A stretch of DNA of 24,792 nt from Bianquea renquensis. Lineage in GTDB: Bacteria; Bacillota; Clostridia; Lachnospirales; Bianqueaceae. The DNA lies in NCBI RefSeq assembly GCF_014384895.1, contig NZ_JACRSQ010000040.1:1-24792 (forward strand), written 5' to 3'. Shown in pieces: positions 14,642 to 22,469 of this stretch (position 1 is its first letter; every line of letters begins with the position of its first letter). The position numbers and the translations under genes were made by a program. A model generated the notes under the pieces. The model was not told the DNA's origin, ran no database searches, and saw only the letters and a program-made list of their open reading frames with translations.

Positions 14642-15907
14642 TTATAGCATGTTTAATAACATGGGCACCAAAGTAAGCACCATGCTGCCTGCTACGATGG
14701 AACCGAGTTGACCCGCCACATTCGCGCTGACAGCTTGCATTAGAATGAAGTTTTCGGGATCCTCTTCCTTCGCCATTTTTTGGACAATGCGGGCGGACAT
14801 GGGGAAGGCGGAAATGCCGGCGGCTCCCACCATGGGGTTGATCTTTTTCTTGCTGAATAAATTTATTATTTTGACGAAGAAGACTCCACCGGCGGTGTCG
14901 AAGACAAAAGCCAGCAATCCCATAGCCATGATGAGGAGTACAGCGGGAGTTAAGATTTGTTCATAGTACATGGTAGAGCCGATGGTGATACCTAAGAGAA
15001 GGGTGACCAGATTGGCCAACTCATTCTGGGCGGATTGGGACAGGCGTTGCAGCACACCGCATTCCCGCAGCAGATTTCCGAACATCAGGGTGCCGACAAG
15101 AGGTACGCTAGTCGGCGCGATGATGCCGGCGGCGACCGTGATAGCAATGGGAAAGATGATGAGAACTTTCTTTGAGACCCGCTCTTCTTTCAATTCCATA
15201 CGGATCATCCGCTCTTTTTTCGTTGTGGTCAATTTAATGATCGGAGGCTGGATAATCGGAACAAGGGACATGTACGAGTAGGCCGCCACAGAGATGGCGC
15301 CCAAGAATTGCGGAGCAAAGCGAGCAGCAACATAGATGGAGGTGGGACCATCTGCAGCGCCAATGATTCCGATGGACGCAGCAGCCTTCAAGTCAAAGCC
15401 AAGGGATGGGAACACCTTACCGAGAAGGAGAGCCAACAAAATCGTGAGGAAAATGCCAAACTGCGCGGCGGCACCGCAGAAGATCAATTTCGGATTCTTA
15501 AGAAGCGGAGAAAAATCGATCATCGCGCCGACGGCGATAAAGATCAGGCAAGGAAATAATTCTGTGAGAATACCAGAATTATACAGTATCTGCATGAGAC
15601 CGGGCTCGACCTTAAAAGCCTGACCGTTCTCGACGATGTAATGCAGATTTTCCGTAAAATACGCCGTCAATTCAGGATTTGTTGCCAATAAATCGGTTAC
15701 CGTCTGATCGAGAAGGGGATCCGCCTGCCATATGCTGCGCAGGGGGAGATTGACGATGATACAGCCAAATCCAATGGGTAAAAGTAAGGTTGGTTCGTAT
15801 TCCTTCTTTATGGCTAAGTAGATCAAGATGCCGCCGATGGCGTACATAATTAAGAACTGTGGCTTGAACTCCGTAAAGCCATTAAAGAGCTGAGCTAATT
15901 GCCCCAT
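14642..15907 (-). CDS. oadB: Na+-translocating decarboxylase beta subunit (OadB family)
   Basis: The 421-residue membrane protein has AGGAGG 7 bases before ATG (15915-15920). Family hallmarks are GIIGAADGPTSIYVAARFAP around residue 186, holding the conserved Asp of the Na+ path, and near the C terminus SANVAGQLGSIVAGSM with the conserved Asn, Gly and Ser. OadB/GcdB/MmdB subunits use decarboxylation of carboxybiotin to pump Na+ out. The soluble partners (carboxyltransferase, biotin carrier) would decide whether the substrate is oxaloacetate, glutaconyl-CoA or methylmalonyl-CoA; they are absent here, so the substrate is open. Residues ~62-105 form a loop region after the first helices. Expression is likely controlled by the minus-strand riboswitch upstream. 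Confidence 0.9.
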   Translation of the reverse strand: MGQLAQLFNGFTEFKPQFLIMYAIGGILIYLAIKKEYEPTLLLPIGFGCIIVNLPLRSIWQADPLLDQTVTDLLATNPELTAYFTENLHYIVENGQAFKVEPGLMQILYNSGILTELFPCLIFIAVGAMIDFSPLLKNPKLIFCGAAAQFGIFLTILLALLLGKVFPSLGFDLKAAASIGIIGAADGPTSIYVAARFAPQFLGAISVAAYSYMSLVPIIQPPIIKLTTTKKERMIRMELKEERVSKKVLIIFPIAITVAAGIIAPTSVPLVGTLMFGNLLRECGVLQRLSQSAQNELANLVTLLLGITIGSTMYYEQILTPAVLLIMAMGLLAFVFDTAGGVFFVKIINLFSKKKINPMVGAAGISAFPMSARIVQKMAKEEDPENFILMQAVSANVAGQLGSIVAGSMVLTLVPMLLNML

Positions 15908-15956
15908 TTCATGTCCTCCTTGTGTATGGGCTTAAAATTTTGAGAAGGGACCGGCA

Positions 15957-15996
15957 TAAAAAGTTCGCTTCGCGAACGTTGGAAGAACCTTCGGTT
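15957..15996 (-). repeat. Double-hairpin terminator repeat, copy B
   Basis: Read on the minus strand this is AACCGAAGGTTCTTCCAA (15979-15996), then GTTCGCGAAGCGAAC and TTTTTA, a near copy of 8872-8913. The second hairpin (GTTCGC with GCGAAC) and T-tract make it a functional-looking terminator 50 bases upstream of oadB and downstream of the riboswitch terminator. It would block readthrough into oadB unless bypassed. Confidence 0.75.
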
Positions 15997-16040
15997 CTTC
16001 GGAATTGTGTCCGCCTCCCGGCGAACCCTCTTCCTATAGC

Positions 16041-16074
16041 ATAAAAATAGACTTATAGCGCAGGCTATAAGTCT
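16041..16074 (-). terminator. Riboswitch expression-platform terminator
   Basis: AGACTTATAGC (16064-16074 read on the minus strand) pairs with GCTATAAGTCT (16049-16059) over 11 bp around a 4-base loop and is followed by ATTTTTAT on the minus strand. Its 5' arm contains the GACUUAU that also closes helix P1 of the aptamer, so terminator and aptamer are mutually exclusive. Confidence 0.85.
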
Positions 16075-16157
16075 TGCTTCTACATCGGGAACAGGCCGGG
16101 ATACCATCCGTCTTGACGACCAGCTCCAACAGCATATGCTGCCAGCTACTCCCTTAT
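16067..16157 (-). ncRNA. yybP-ykoY (Mn2+) riboswitch aptamer
   Basis: Read on the minus strand, the RNA has AUAAG (16157-16153) pairing with CUUAU (16071-16067) as P1. The invariant GGAGUAGC (16152-16145) and AGCAAGAC flank the inside of P1. A P2 hairpin (GGCAGC-AUAU-GCUGUU) follows. Next comes a P3 leg GGAGCUGG/CCUGUUCC whose internal loop is UCGUCAAGAC on one side and CGG on the other, the same loop as in characterised yybP-ykoY RNAs. These elements bind Mn2+, and in this class binding stabilises P1 and turns genes on. The P4 hairpin is reduced or absent. The downstream terminator competes with P1. Usual targets are Mn2+ exporters; here the next gene is oadB. Confidence 0.8.
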
Positions 16158-16165
16158 ATGGTTCC

Positions 16166-16194
16166 ATTATACTGGAGATTTTATGAATTTGCAA
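16166..16194 (-). promoter_or_regulatory. Sigma-A promoter for the riboswitch-oadBG transcript
   Basis: On the minus strand TTGCAA (16194-16189) and TATAAT (16171-16166) are separated by 17 bases. Transcription should start near 16159, exactly at the 5' edge of the aptamer. Confidence 0.85.
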
Positions 16195-16327
16195 CACTTT
16201 TTTTCAATAGAAAATTCCGCCGTAAGGCGGACCTAGATACAGAGAACCGAAAGCTTTTTATCATCGCACGCGGCATACCTTTCAGCAACATATGCAAATT
16301 TTAAATAGGACGCAGCAATTTGTCCAC

Positions 16328-16357
16328 TTGACGATCCAAAAGGATGTATGGTACAAT
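16328..16357 (+). promoter_or_regulatory. Sigma-A promoter for the UroD-like gene
   Basis: TTGACG at 16328-16333 and TACAAT at 16352-16357 have an 18-base spacer. It lies about 50 bases upstream of the chosen ATG at 16409 and downstream of the in-frame ATG at 16292, supporting the later start. Confidence 0.65.
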
Positions 16358-16408
16358 TCGAGAAAATTTAGGGAGGAACAATCGCCTCAACAGGCAAAAG
16401 GAGGATAT

Positions 16409-17644
16409 ATGAATCGAGATATTGCAATATTGCGGGAATTAGCCCGGCAGGTTCGTGAGATTGCGGAAAAACCAATCCAAGAAGAAAGACGAATTGCCTG
16501 GAGTAAACATAACAGCTTCCAGGGCGATCAGCCATTGATTTATATACGTGCCTATGCCTTTGACGAGATTTTTGACGAATCCAAACTTCAGTGTCAGGAC
16601 CCGTTTTTCCGGCAGTATGAGAAAAAGATGTATGACACCATCTATCGGGATCAATTTGGCGATGACTACATTATAGAGCCTTGGATCACCGTGGGCAGCA
16701 TCTATAAACCGTCGGCCGAGTACCGGTGGGGATTGCCGGTTACACTCGGAGAGAAACCAGCCACCGGGGGTGCGGCAGCCTACGCGCCAAGCCTGAAGGA
16801 GGAAGAGGATTTTGAAAAGCTGACAGTGCCCACACATTGTATTGACGAAGAAAAGACGAGAGAACGGTACGAAAAGCTGGGCGATGCCATCAACGATATT
16901 CTAACAGTGAATCTCGACAGAGGGCCCATGCTTTTCATGTGGACGGGGGATATTGCTACAGACTTAGCGAAACTGCGGGGACTTGAGCAGATTATGTGGG
17001 ACGCCTATGACCGGCCTGAGTTTTTGCATAAGCTGGCCTCATTTATGTCGAAGGCAATCTTAAAGGTTCACCATGAGGCAGTGGAGCAGGGCGATCTAGG
17101 GCTTGCCAATACTGAGAATCAGTGCATTCCCTATGCGTTGGAAGTCAAGAGGCCGCAAGCCAATGCATATGGCGCGAATCCAAAAGACATCTGGGGATAT
17201 ATGGCGGCGCAGGAGTTCACCACGTTCAGTGCGGAAATGTTTGATGAGTTCATGCTGCAATATCAGATTCCCATATTGGAGGAATACGGATTAGCGGCGT
17301 ACGGTTGCTGTGAGGACTTGACCGGAAAAATCCCATATTTAAAGAAAATAAAGAACCTGCGCCGGATTGCAGTCAGCCCCTTTGCCAATGTCAAACGATG
17401 CGCAGAGCAGATCGGGCCGGACTATATCGTCTCGTATCGACCCAATCCATCCAGCATGGTTGCCACGGGCATCGATGAAGAGTATATCCGAAAAGAAATG
17501 AAAACTCAGTTTGACGTATTGAAACAGAATCACTGCAAGTTTGATATTACCCTGAAAGATGTCGAGACAGTGAACCGGGACCCGGGCGCCATTAAGCGCT
17601 GGGTGTCCATTGTGAGAAGCGAAATTGAAGCATTCTCCTTCTAA
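16409..17644 (+). CDS. UroD-family (methyltransferase-like) protein
   Basis: The start at 16409 follows AAGGAGG by 4 bases and the promoter by about 50; the frame is open upstream to 16292, but that ATG precedes the promoter. The 411-residue protein belongs to the uroporphyrinogen decarboxylase superfamily. It has a TIM-barrel layout with GPMLFMWTGDIATDLAKLRG in the middle, GCCEDLTGKIPYLKKI at ~299-314 (Cys300/301 possible zinc ligands) and VSPFANVKRCAEQIG. Length exceeds true HemE (~350), and the Cys-rich segment resembles corrinoid-dependent methyltransferases (MtaA/CmuA-like) of anaerobes more than haem enzymes. Substrate unknown; no corrinoid protein gene is adjacent. Its stop codon overlaps the stop of the convergent kinase gene. 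Confidence 0.75.
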   Translation: MNRDIAILRELARQVREIAEKPIQEERRIAWSKHNSFQGDQPLIYIRAYAFDEIFDESKLQCQDPFFRQYEKKMYDTIYRDQFGDDYIIEPWITVGSIYKPSAEYRWGLPVTLGEKPATGGAAAYAPSLKEEEDFEKLTVPTHCIDEEKTRERYEKLGDAINDILTVNLDRGPMLFMWTGDIATDLAKLRGLEQIMWDAYDRPEFLHKLASFMSKAILKVHHEAVEQGDLGLANTENQCIPYALEVKRPQANAYGANPKDIWGYMAAQEFTTFSAEMFDEFMLQYQIPILEEYGLAAYGCCEDLTGKIPYLKKIKNLRRIAVSPFANVKRCAEQIGPDYIVSYRPNPSSMVATGIDEEYIRKEMKTQFDVLKQNHCKFDITLKDVETVNRDPGAIKRWVSIVRSEIEAFSF

Positions 17645-18324
17645 CGCTTCCACAGCCCTCGCTGCGTCAGAATATCCATAACGGCCTGATGAATTGCCTC
17701 CGGCGATTTCATTCGGCCGTTTTCATGACACTCCAAAAGCTCCATAGAGTCATACATCGCGGCAAATTCGCGGTAGAGCGACCGCGCATCGGTTAAGATC
17801 GACGAGGATTTTTCATATACATCCGCGCTGTCCCCCGTATAGTCGCGATACCCTTTGGCCGCCACATTTTGAGCGGAAAGAGCCGGTGAAACGTCAAAGA
17901 TGAGGTAAAGATCCGGCACAGGAAGCTGAAATTCGATCTCCTCCATATCGAACACCCACTTAGCAAATTCTAGCGGGGTGCTGTCTTTACAGCGGCTGCC
18001 CTGATAGGCGGCGTTGGCCAGTGTGTACCGATTCAGAATTATGTAGTCGTAATCGTCCGGACAGATATTCCGCATTGTGCGCATACGATCCGCAGCATAC
18101 CACAAAGCCATGGATCGAGCGTCCACTTCATCCGCGCGGACGCTGTGCCGGCCGGACAGCATGGCGCCAATCTGCTCTCCGAAAAATCCATCGTACTGCG
18201 GAAAGGACACTTCCCGGCAGCGGTATCCAGCGCCCGAGATTTCGTCAAGCAACTGGGCGATCTGCACTGTTTTTCCGGAACCGTCGATGCCCTCTATGGC
18301 AATATAGGTTGGTTTTGTTTTCAA
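17641..18324 (-). CDS. dTMP kinase-like nucleoside monophosphate kinase
   Basis: The 227-residue product has a P-loop GIDGSGKT at residues 12-19 and the family segments FPQYDGFFGEQIGAML and NRYTLANAAYQGSR. Thymidylate kinases phosphorylate dTMP with ATP in the cytosol. The start is a TTG at 18324, with AAGGAG about 10 bases upstream; no better ATG exists. The usual Asp-Arg-Tyr at the substrate site is Asn-Arg-Tyr (NRYT), which may alter specificity, so this could be a dTMP kinase paralogue rather than the essential Tmk. It runs convergent to the UroD-like gene with 3 bases of overlap and no terminator between them. Confidence 0.85.
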   Translation of the reverse strand: MKTKPTYIAIEGIDGSGKTVQIAQLLDEISGAGYRCREVSFPQYDGFFGEQIGAMLSGRHSVRADEVDARSMALWYAADRMRTMRNICPDDYDYIILNRYTLANAAYQGSRCKDSTPLEFAKWVFDMEEIEFQLPVPDLYLIFDVSPALSAQNVAAKGYRDYTGDSADVYEKSSSILTDARSLYREFAAMYDSMELLECHENGRMKSPEAIHQAVMDILTQRGLWKR

Positions 18325-18356
18325 AGTTAAGTCTCTCCTTTTTCTGGCGTGCCCTC

Positions 18357-18385
18357 ATTATACTATACGAGAGACGCCTTGGCAA
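18357..18385 (-). promoter_or_regulatory. Sigma-A promoter for the dTMP kinase-like gene
   Basis: On the minus strand TTGCCA (18385-18380) and TATAAT (18362-18357) are separated by 17 bases, giving a leader of about 25-30 bases before the TTG start. Confidence 0.8.
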
Positions 18386-18435
18386 GCGCTGTCCTGTATT
18401 TTATATTTCCGACTATAAGAATGGAGATTCTCCAC

Positions 18436-18464
18436 TTGTGAATTTTTAATGCATATGCTATACT
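18436..18464 (+). promoter_or_regulatory. Extended -10 promoter for the pepC-nadE operon
   Basis: TTGTGA at 18436-18441 and TATACT at 18459-18464 have a 17-base spacer, with TGC just before the -10 box (extended -10). It is divergent from the kinase promoter. Confidence 0.75.
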
Positions 18465-18520
18465 GAAAAAAACAATACTATCCTAGAGTCAAAGAATGAG
18501 TTGAGAAGGGAAGTGTTGTT

Positions 18521-19858
18521 GTGAAGAGTAGCAAGGACATTACGAAGTCACAGCTCCGCCAGTTCGCGCAGGAATATCACAAAAACCCTCTGTGGAGAGC
18601 GATGACGAACGTATTGGCCAAGACCTCTGCAGCGGACATCGCGTATGTCAATAGCCGGGGAGCTGCGATACAGCCAGTTTTTTCTGTGGATATTCCCACC
18701 ATGAAGGCGGTAGATCAGCAATCGAGCGGTCGATGCTGGATCTTTGCGGGATTGAATCTATTGCGAGAGCGGATCGGCAAAAAATTTCATATACAGGAAT
18801 TTGAATTTTCACAGAGTTACGTAGCCTTCTGGGACCGATTGGAAAAGATCAATTATTTTCTGGAGGCCATGATGACATTGGCGGACAGACCGGTGGATGA
18901 CCGGGAAGTACAGTGGCTTCTCCAGCAAGGGATCCAGGACGGCGGACAGTGGGACATGTTTGTCAATATTGTCCGCAAATATGGCTTGGTCCCCAAATAT
19001 GCCATGCCGGAGACGTGGCAGAGTAGCAATACGAAGCCAATGAACCGGCTTACCAATACGAAGCTCCGGCAATACGCGGCGATTCTGCGAAGGATGGCGG
19101 CGGAGGGAAAGGATCAGGATGCGCTGCAGAGGGAGAAGAATCGTATGTTGTCAGAAATGTACGGCTTTCTGTGCTGCTGTTACGGAGAACCGCCTGAGAG
19201 ATTTGATTTTGAATACGCGGATCAAAATAAGGAGTACAAGAAAAAGCGGGATCTCTCACCCGATGTATTCTACCAGGAATATGTGGGCGATATTCTGGAG
19301 GAGTATGTGAGCATTATCCACACGCCAACGGGGGATAAGCCCTTTGGACATTCCTATACGGTTTCTTGGCTGGGCAATACCCTAGATGGGAACATCGTCC
19401 GGTATCTCAATGTGGAGATGCGGCGATTTAAAGAGATGGTAGTAAAACAGCTGACGGATGGGGAAACGGTATGGTTCGGCTGTGACTGTGTGCAGGATGA
19501 TGAGCAGGCCGTTGGAGTGTGGGATGACCGGCTTCATGATTACAAAACGGCTTTCGGCATGGATTTTTCTCTGACGAAGGAGGAACGGCTGGATCTGAGG
19601 GAAAGCGCGGTGGCCCACGCCATGGTGCTGACCGGCGTTAATCTCGCCGACGGGAAGCCGGATAAATGGAAAGTCGAGAACAGCTGGGGCGAGAATAGCG
19701 GGCATAAAGGGTATTATGTCATGACCGATAGCTGGTTTGATGAATATGTATACCAGGCGGTGGTGCAGAGGGAGTATCTGAGCGCCCAAGAGATTGCCGC
19801 CTATGAGGAAGAGCCAAAGATTTTATCCCCCTGGGATCCCATGGGGACATTGGCGTGA
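18521..19858 (+). CDS. pepC: Aminopeptidase C (bleomycin hydrolase family, C1B)
   Basis: The 445-residue cysteine peptidase starts with GTG at 18521 after a GAAGGG site. The catalytic residues are visible: Gln66 or Gln67 and Cys72 in DQQSSGRCWIFAGLN, His366 in AVAHAMVLTGVN and Asn387 in VENSWGE, with the normal PepC length and order. PepC enzymes are cytosolic aminopeptidases of broad specificity that trim peptides from protein turnover or uptake, and form hexamers. No signal peptide is present. nadE follows after ~40 bases, so the two share the promoter at 18436. The C terminus ends SPWDPMGTLA, close to the conserved C-terminal arm that blocks the active site. Confidence 0.95.
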   Translation: MKSSKDITKSQLRQFAQEYHKNPLWRAMTNVLAKTSAADIAYVNSRGAAIQPVFSVDIPTMKAVDQQSSGRCWIFAGLNLLRERIGKKFHIQEFEFSQSYVAFWDRLEKINYFLEAMMTLADRPVDDREVQWLLQQGIQDGGQWDMFVNIVRKYGLVPKYAMPETWQSSNTKPMNRLTNTKLRQYAAILRRMAAEGKDQDALQREKNRMLSEMYGFLCCCYGEPPERFDFEYADQNKEYKKKRDLSPDVFYQEYVGDILEEYVSIIHTPTGDKPFGHSYTVSWLGNTLDGNIVRYLNVEMRRFKEMVVKQLTDGETVWFGCDCVQDDEQAVGVWDDRLHDYKTAFGMDFSLTKEERLDLRESAVAHAMVLTGVNLADGKPDKWKVENSWGENSGHKGYYVMTDSWFDEYVYQAVVQREYLSAQEIAAYEEEPKILSPWDPMGTLA

Positions 19859-19897
19859 CAGCAATGCGATAGCATTTGCAGATAGGGGATGGTACAG

Positions 19898-21820
19898 ATG
19901 AAAGACGGATTTATCAAAGTTGCGGCGGCGACGCCCTCCATACGGGTGGCCGACTGTAAGTATAACGGAGAGCAGATGGCGTCCATGATGCGGGAAGCAT
20001 CAGCGAAAGGGACAGCCTTGCTTGTATTCCCGGAATTATCCATAACCGGCTATACATGCGGGGACCTTTTTCTACAGGAGCCATTGCTGCGGGGGGCGGA
20101 ACAGGCAATTCTCCATCTGTGTGAAGCGAGCAGGGAATTGGATATGGCGATTATAGCAGGCGCCCCAGTTCAAGCCTTTGGCAAGCTTTTTAACTGCGCG
20201 GTGGTGATTCTCCGGGGACAGATTCTGGGCATCGCGCCAAAGTCCAATCTGCCAAACTATGCAGAATTCTATGAGCGGAGGCATTTTGAGCCTGGCCATG
20301 AGGACAATACCCGCATATTCTATGCCGGGCAGGAAGTGCCCTTTGGCACAAAACTTTTATTTGCCTGTTCGCAGCTTCCCGAGTTTATTTTTGCCGTTGA
20401 GGTGTGCGAGGATTTGTGGATTCCCGATCCGGTGAGCACCCATCATGCACTGGCTGGCGCCACTGTCATCGCCAACTGTTCTGCCAGCGATGAGACCATC
20501 GGCAAAGACGGGTACCGGCGGCAGTTGATTCAAGCGCAATCGGCAAGACTGATCTGCGGTTATATCTATTGCGATGCTGGGGACGGCGAGTCGACGACGG
20601 ATATGGTATTTGCCGGCCACAACCTGATTGGGGAGAACGGTGTGCTGCTAGCCCAAAGTAAGGCATTCCAGAATGGAATCCTGTACAGCGAACTGGATGT
20701 GAAACGGCTGGCGTCTGAGCGCAGGCGGATGACCACGTATCCTTATGCCAAAAGCGAGGGGTATACGACGGTTCCTTTCTCCCTACAGCTGCGGCAGACC
20801 GAAATAACGAGGACCATCGAGAAAAGGCCATTTGTACCGGAAAACAAGCAGGATAGAAGCATACGCTGCGAGAGCATCGTGACGATGCAGGCGGCGGGAC
20901 TGCGCAAACGGATCGAGCATACCAACTGTCGATCCCTTGTTGTCGGCATCTCTGGCGGTTTGGATTCCTGCCTAGCGTTACTAGTGGCAGTCCGGGCCAT
21001 GGATTGGTTAAAACGCGATCGAAAGGACATAATAGCCGTTACGATGCCATGCTTTGGCACCACCCAGAGGACAAAAGGGAATGCAGAGCAATTATCGGAA
21101 AAGCTTGGCGTCACCCTTCGATGTATCGACATTGCGGCGTCTGTTCAATTGCATTTTCAGGATATTGGCCAAGATCCTGATAAACAGGACGTGGTGTATG
21201 AGAATTCTCAGGCTCGGGAACGCACCCAGATCTTGATGGATATCGCCAATCAGCATGGAGGGCTCGTTGTGGGAACAGGAGATCTGTCAGAGCTAGCTTT
21301 AGGCTGGGCAACCTACAACGGGGACCATATGTCCATGTACGGAGTGAATGCATCGATCCCCAAAACCTTGATCCGCCATATTGTCCAATTTGAGGCAGAT
21401 ACTGCGCAGGATGCCTCTCTCAGACGGGTTCTGGAGGACATTCTGGACACGCCTGTCAGCCCGGAGCTGCTGCCGGCGAAGGATGGAGAGATTGCGCAGA
21501 AGACCGAGCACATCGTGGGTCCCTATGAATTGCATGACTTTTTCCTGTACTACATGATGCGGTGGGGATTTGCGCCGTCCAAGATTTTTCGTATCGCCGA
21601 ATATGCCTTTGGAGGGGAGTATTCCAGCAAAACCATTGCGAATTGGATGGCGGTGTTCTACCGCCGTTTCTTTGCGCAACAGTTTAAGCGGTCCTGCCTT
21701 CCAGATGGGCCGAAGGTGGGGTCTGTTACCCTGTCCCCGCGAGGAGATTGGAGAATGCCGAGCGACGCCAGCGCCCGCCTGTGGCTGGAGGAGGCCCAGG
21801 AGATCTTAGCAAATTGTTGA
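19898..21820 (+). CDS. nadE: Glutamine-dependent NAD+ synthetase
   Basis: The start at 19898 has AGGGG at 19884-19888, 9 bases upstream; the in-frame ATG at 19889 abuts that site. The 640-residue protein has two domains. The N-terminal nitrilase-fold glutaminase (1-~270) shows the triad Glu46 (FPELSITGYTCGD), Lys115 (APKSNLPNY) and Cys170 (VEVCEDLWIP). The C-terminal synthetase (~320-640) shows the PP-loop SGGLDS at 352-357, then GTGDLSELALGW and YGVNASIPKTL. Ammonia from glutamine passes to adenylated nicotinic acid adenine dinucleotide to give NAD+. Full length for the two-domain bacterial type. It is the second gene of the pepC operon. Confidence 0.95.
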   Translation: MKDGFIKVAAATPSIRVADCKYNGEQMASMMREASAKGTALLVFPELSITGYTCGDLFLQEPLLRGAEQAILHLCEASRELDMAIIAGAPVQAFGKLFNCAVVILRGQILGIAPKSNLPNYAEFYERRHFEPGHEDNTRIFYAGQEVPFGTKLLFACSQLPEFIFAVEVCEDLWIPDPVSTHHALAGATVIANCSASDETIGKDGYRRQLIQAQSARLICGYIYCDAGDGESTTDMVFAGHNLIGENGVLLAQSKAFQNGILYSELDVKRLASERRRMTTYPYAKSEGYTTVPFSLQLRQTEITRTIEKRPFVPENKQDRSIRCESIVTMQAAGLRKRIEHTNCRSLVVGISGGLDSCLALLVAVRAMDWLKRDRKDIIAVTMPCFGTTQRTKGNAEQLSEKLGVTLRCIDIAASVQLHFQDIGQDPDKQDVVYENSQARERTQILMDIANQHGGLVVGTGDLSELALGWATYNGDHMSMYGVNASIPKTLIRHIVQFEADTAQDASLRRVLEDILDTPVSPELLPAKDGEIAQKTEHIVGPYELHDFFLYYMMRWGFAPSKIFRIAEYAFGGEYSSKTIANWMAVFYRRFFAQQFKRSCLPDGPKVGSVTLSPRGDWRMPSDASARLWLEEAQEILANC

Positions 21821-21825
21821 AAAGG

Positions 21826-21853
21826 TCGGGAATCCGGCAGCCCGGATTCCCGA
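21826..21853 (+). terminator. Hairpin after nadE, possible terminator
   Basis: TCGGGAATCCGG (21826-21837) pairs perfectly with CCGGATTCCCGA (21842-21853) around a CAGC loop, starting 6 bases after the nadE stop. The stem is very stable, but only TATTATG follows, so termination would be without a proper T-tract. Confidence 0.5.
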
Positions 21854-21942
21854 TATTATGCAGATAGACAAATTTCGACAGGATTTATTTTTCTTTATGT
21901 GTAAGCTGCCAATCTTTTTTCTCAAAAATTATAAAAAAAGGG

Positions 21943-21971
21943 TTGACAGAATAGGAATTTTGTGGTAAGCT
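21943..21971 (+). promoter_or_regulatory. Promoter for the cold-shock gene
   Basis: A perfect TTGACA lies at 21943-21948, and 17 bases on is TAAGCT (21966-21971), a weak -10 box. A TATATA at 21971-21976 is too far for the same -35. The start near 21978 gives a leader of about 130 bases, typical of cold-shock mRNAs. Confidence 0.55.
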
Positions 21972-21999
21972 ATATATGTATTTGAGATGTAGTAAAGAT

Positions 22000-22067
22000 T
22001 TCACATGTTTTTAGAAATTGTATATTCTTCTCGATATATGATTTGTAAAAACGTGTGAATTTTTTTT
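22000..22067 (+). promoter_or_regulatory. Terminator-like hairpin in the cold-shock gene leader
   Basis: Arms 22000-22013 and 22046-22059 pair over 14 bp (one G-U) with a 32-base loop that can itself pair (TATAT with ATATA), followed by eight T residues (22060-22067). It sits between promoter and gene, so it may act as a temperature-dependent attenuator or as the leader structure that hides the ribosome binding site. Confidence 0.65.
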
Positions 22068-22105
22068 GCATCACAATCATCATCATTTTTTAGGAGGATT
22101 TTATC

Positions 22106-22303
22106 ATGACAGGAACAGTAAAATGGTTTAACGCGGAAAAGGGATACGGATTTATCTCTGTTGAGGATGGCGATGACGTGTTCGCTCACTTCTCTGCGAT
22201 TCAGTCGGACGGCTTCAAGACTCTGGAAGAGGGACAGAAAGTCAACTTCGACATCGTACAGGGCGCTCGTGGCCCCCAGGCCGCCAATATCGTGAAGATG
22301 TAA
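22106..22303 (+). CDS. Cold-shock protein, CspA family
   Basis: The 65-residue protein is a full-length cold-shock domain with RNP1 KGYGFI (12-17) and RNP2 VFAHFS (25-30), plus the usual start TGTVKWFNAEKGYGFISVED. Such proteins bind single-stranded RNA and melt secondary structure in the cytosol, in the cold or at other growth stages. AGGAGG at 22092-22097 is 8 bases upstream of ATG. The GC-richer, high-expression-style codons and long structured leader suggest an abundant product. The gene is a single unit between its own promoter and terminator. Confidence 0.97.
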   Translation: MTGTVKWFNAEKGYGFISVEDGDDVFAHFSAIQSDGFKTLEEGQKVNFDIVQGARGPQAANIVKM

Positions 22304-22330
22304 TTTGGACTTTGCACGCGCGAAGAGAGA

Positions 22331-22370
22331 AAGCAGGGAGAAAGGCATACAGCTTTTCTCCCTGCTTTTA
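22331..22370 (+). terminator. Terminator of the cold-shock gene
   Basis: AAGCAGGGAGAAA (22331-22343) pairs with TTTCTCCCTGCTT (22355-22367) over 13 bp around an 11-base loop, ending in TTTTA. Confidence 0.85.
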
Positions 22371-22394
22371 TGATGGCATACGACTGGTAAAGGT

Positions 22395-22424
22395 TTGACA
22401 TTTATGGTGTTGCTGTTATATAAT
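22395..22424 (+). promoter_or_regulatory. Sigma-A promoter for the GH89 gene
   Basis: Perfect TTGACA (22395-22400) and perfect TATAAT (22419-22424) with an 18-base spacer, giving a leader of about 40 bases. Confidence 0.85.
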
Positions 22425-22469
22425 AGTCTATATTCATGTAAAGTTTATAATGTATAAAGGAGATTTACG

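Noticed and set aside
15895..16197. 100-codon minus-strand ORF upstream of oadB
   Set aside because: It runs through the riboswitch, two terminators and the oadB ribosome binding site, and its composition is not protein-like.
16292..16408. N-terminal extension of the UroD-like gene
   Set aside because: The ATG at 16292 lies upstream of the predicted promoter and has no ribosome binding site; the ATG at 16409 has AAGGAGG.
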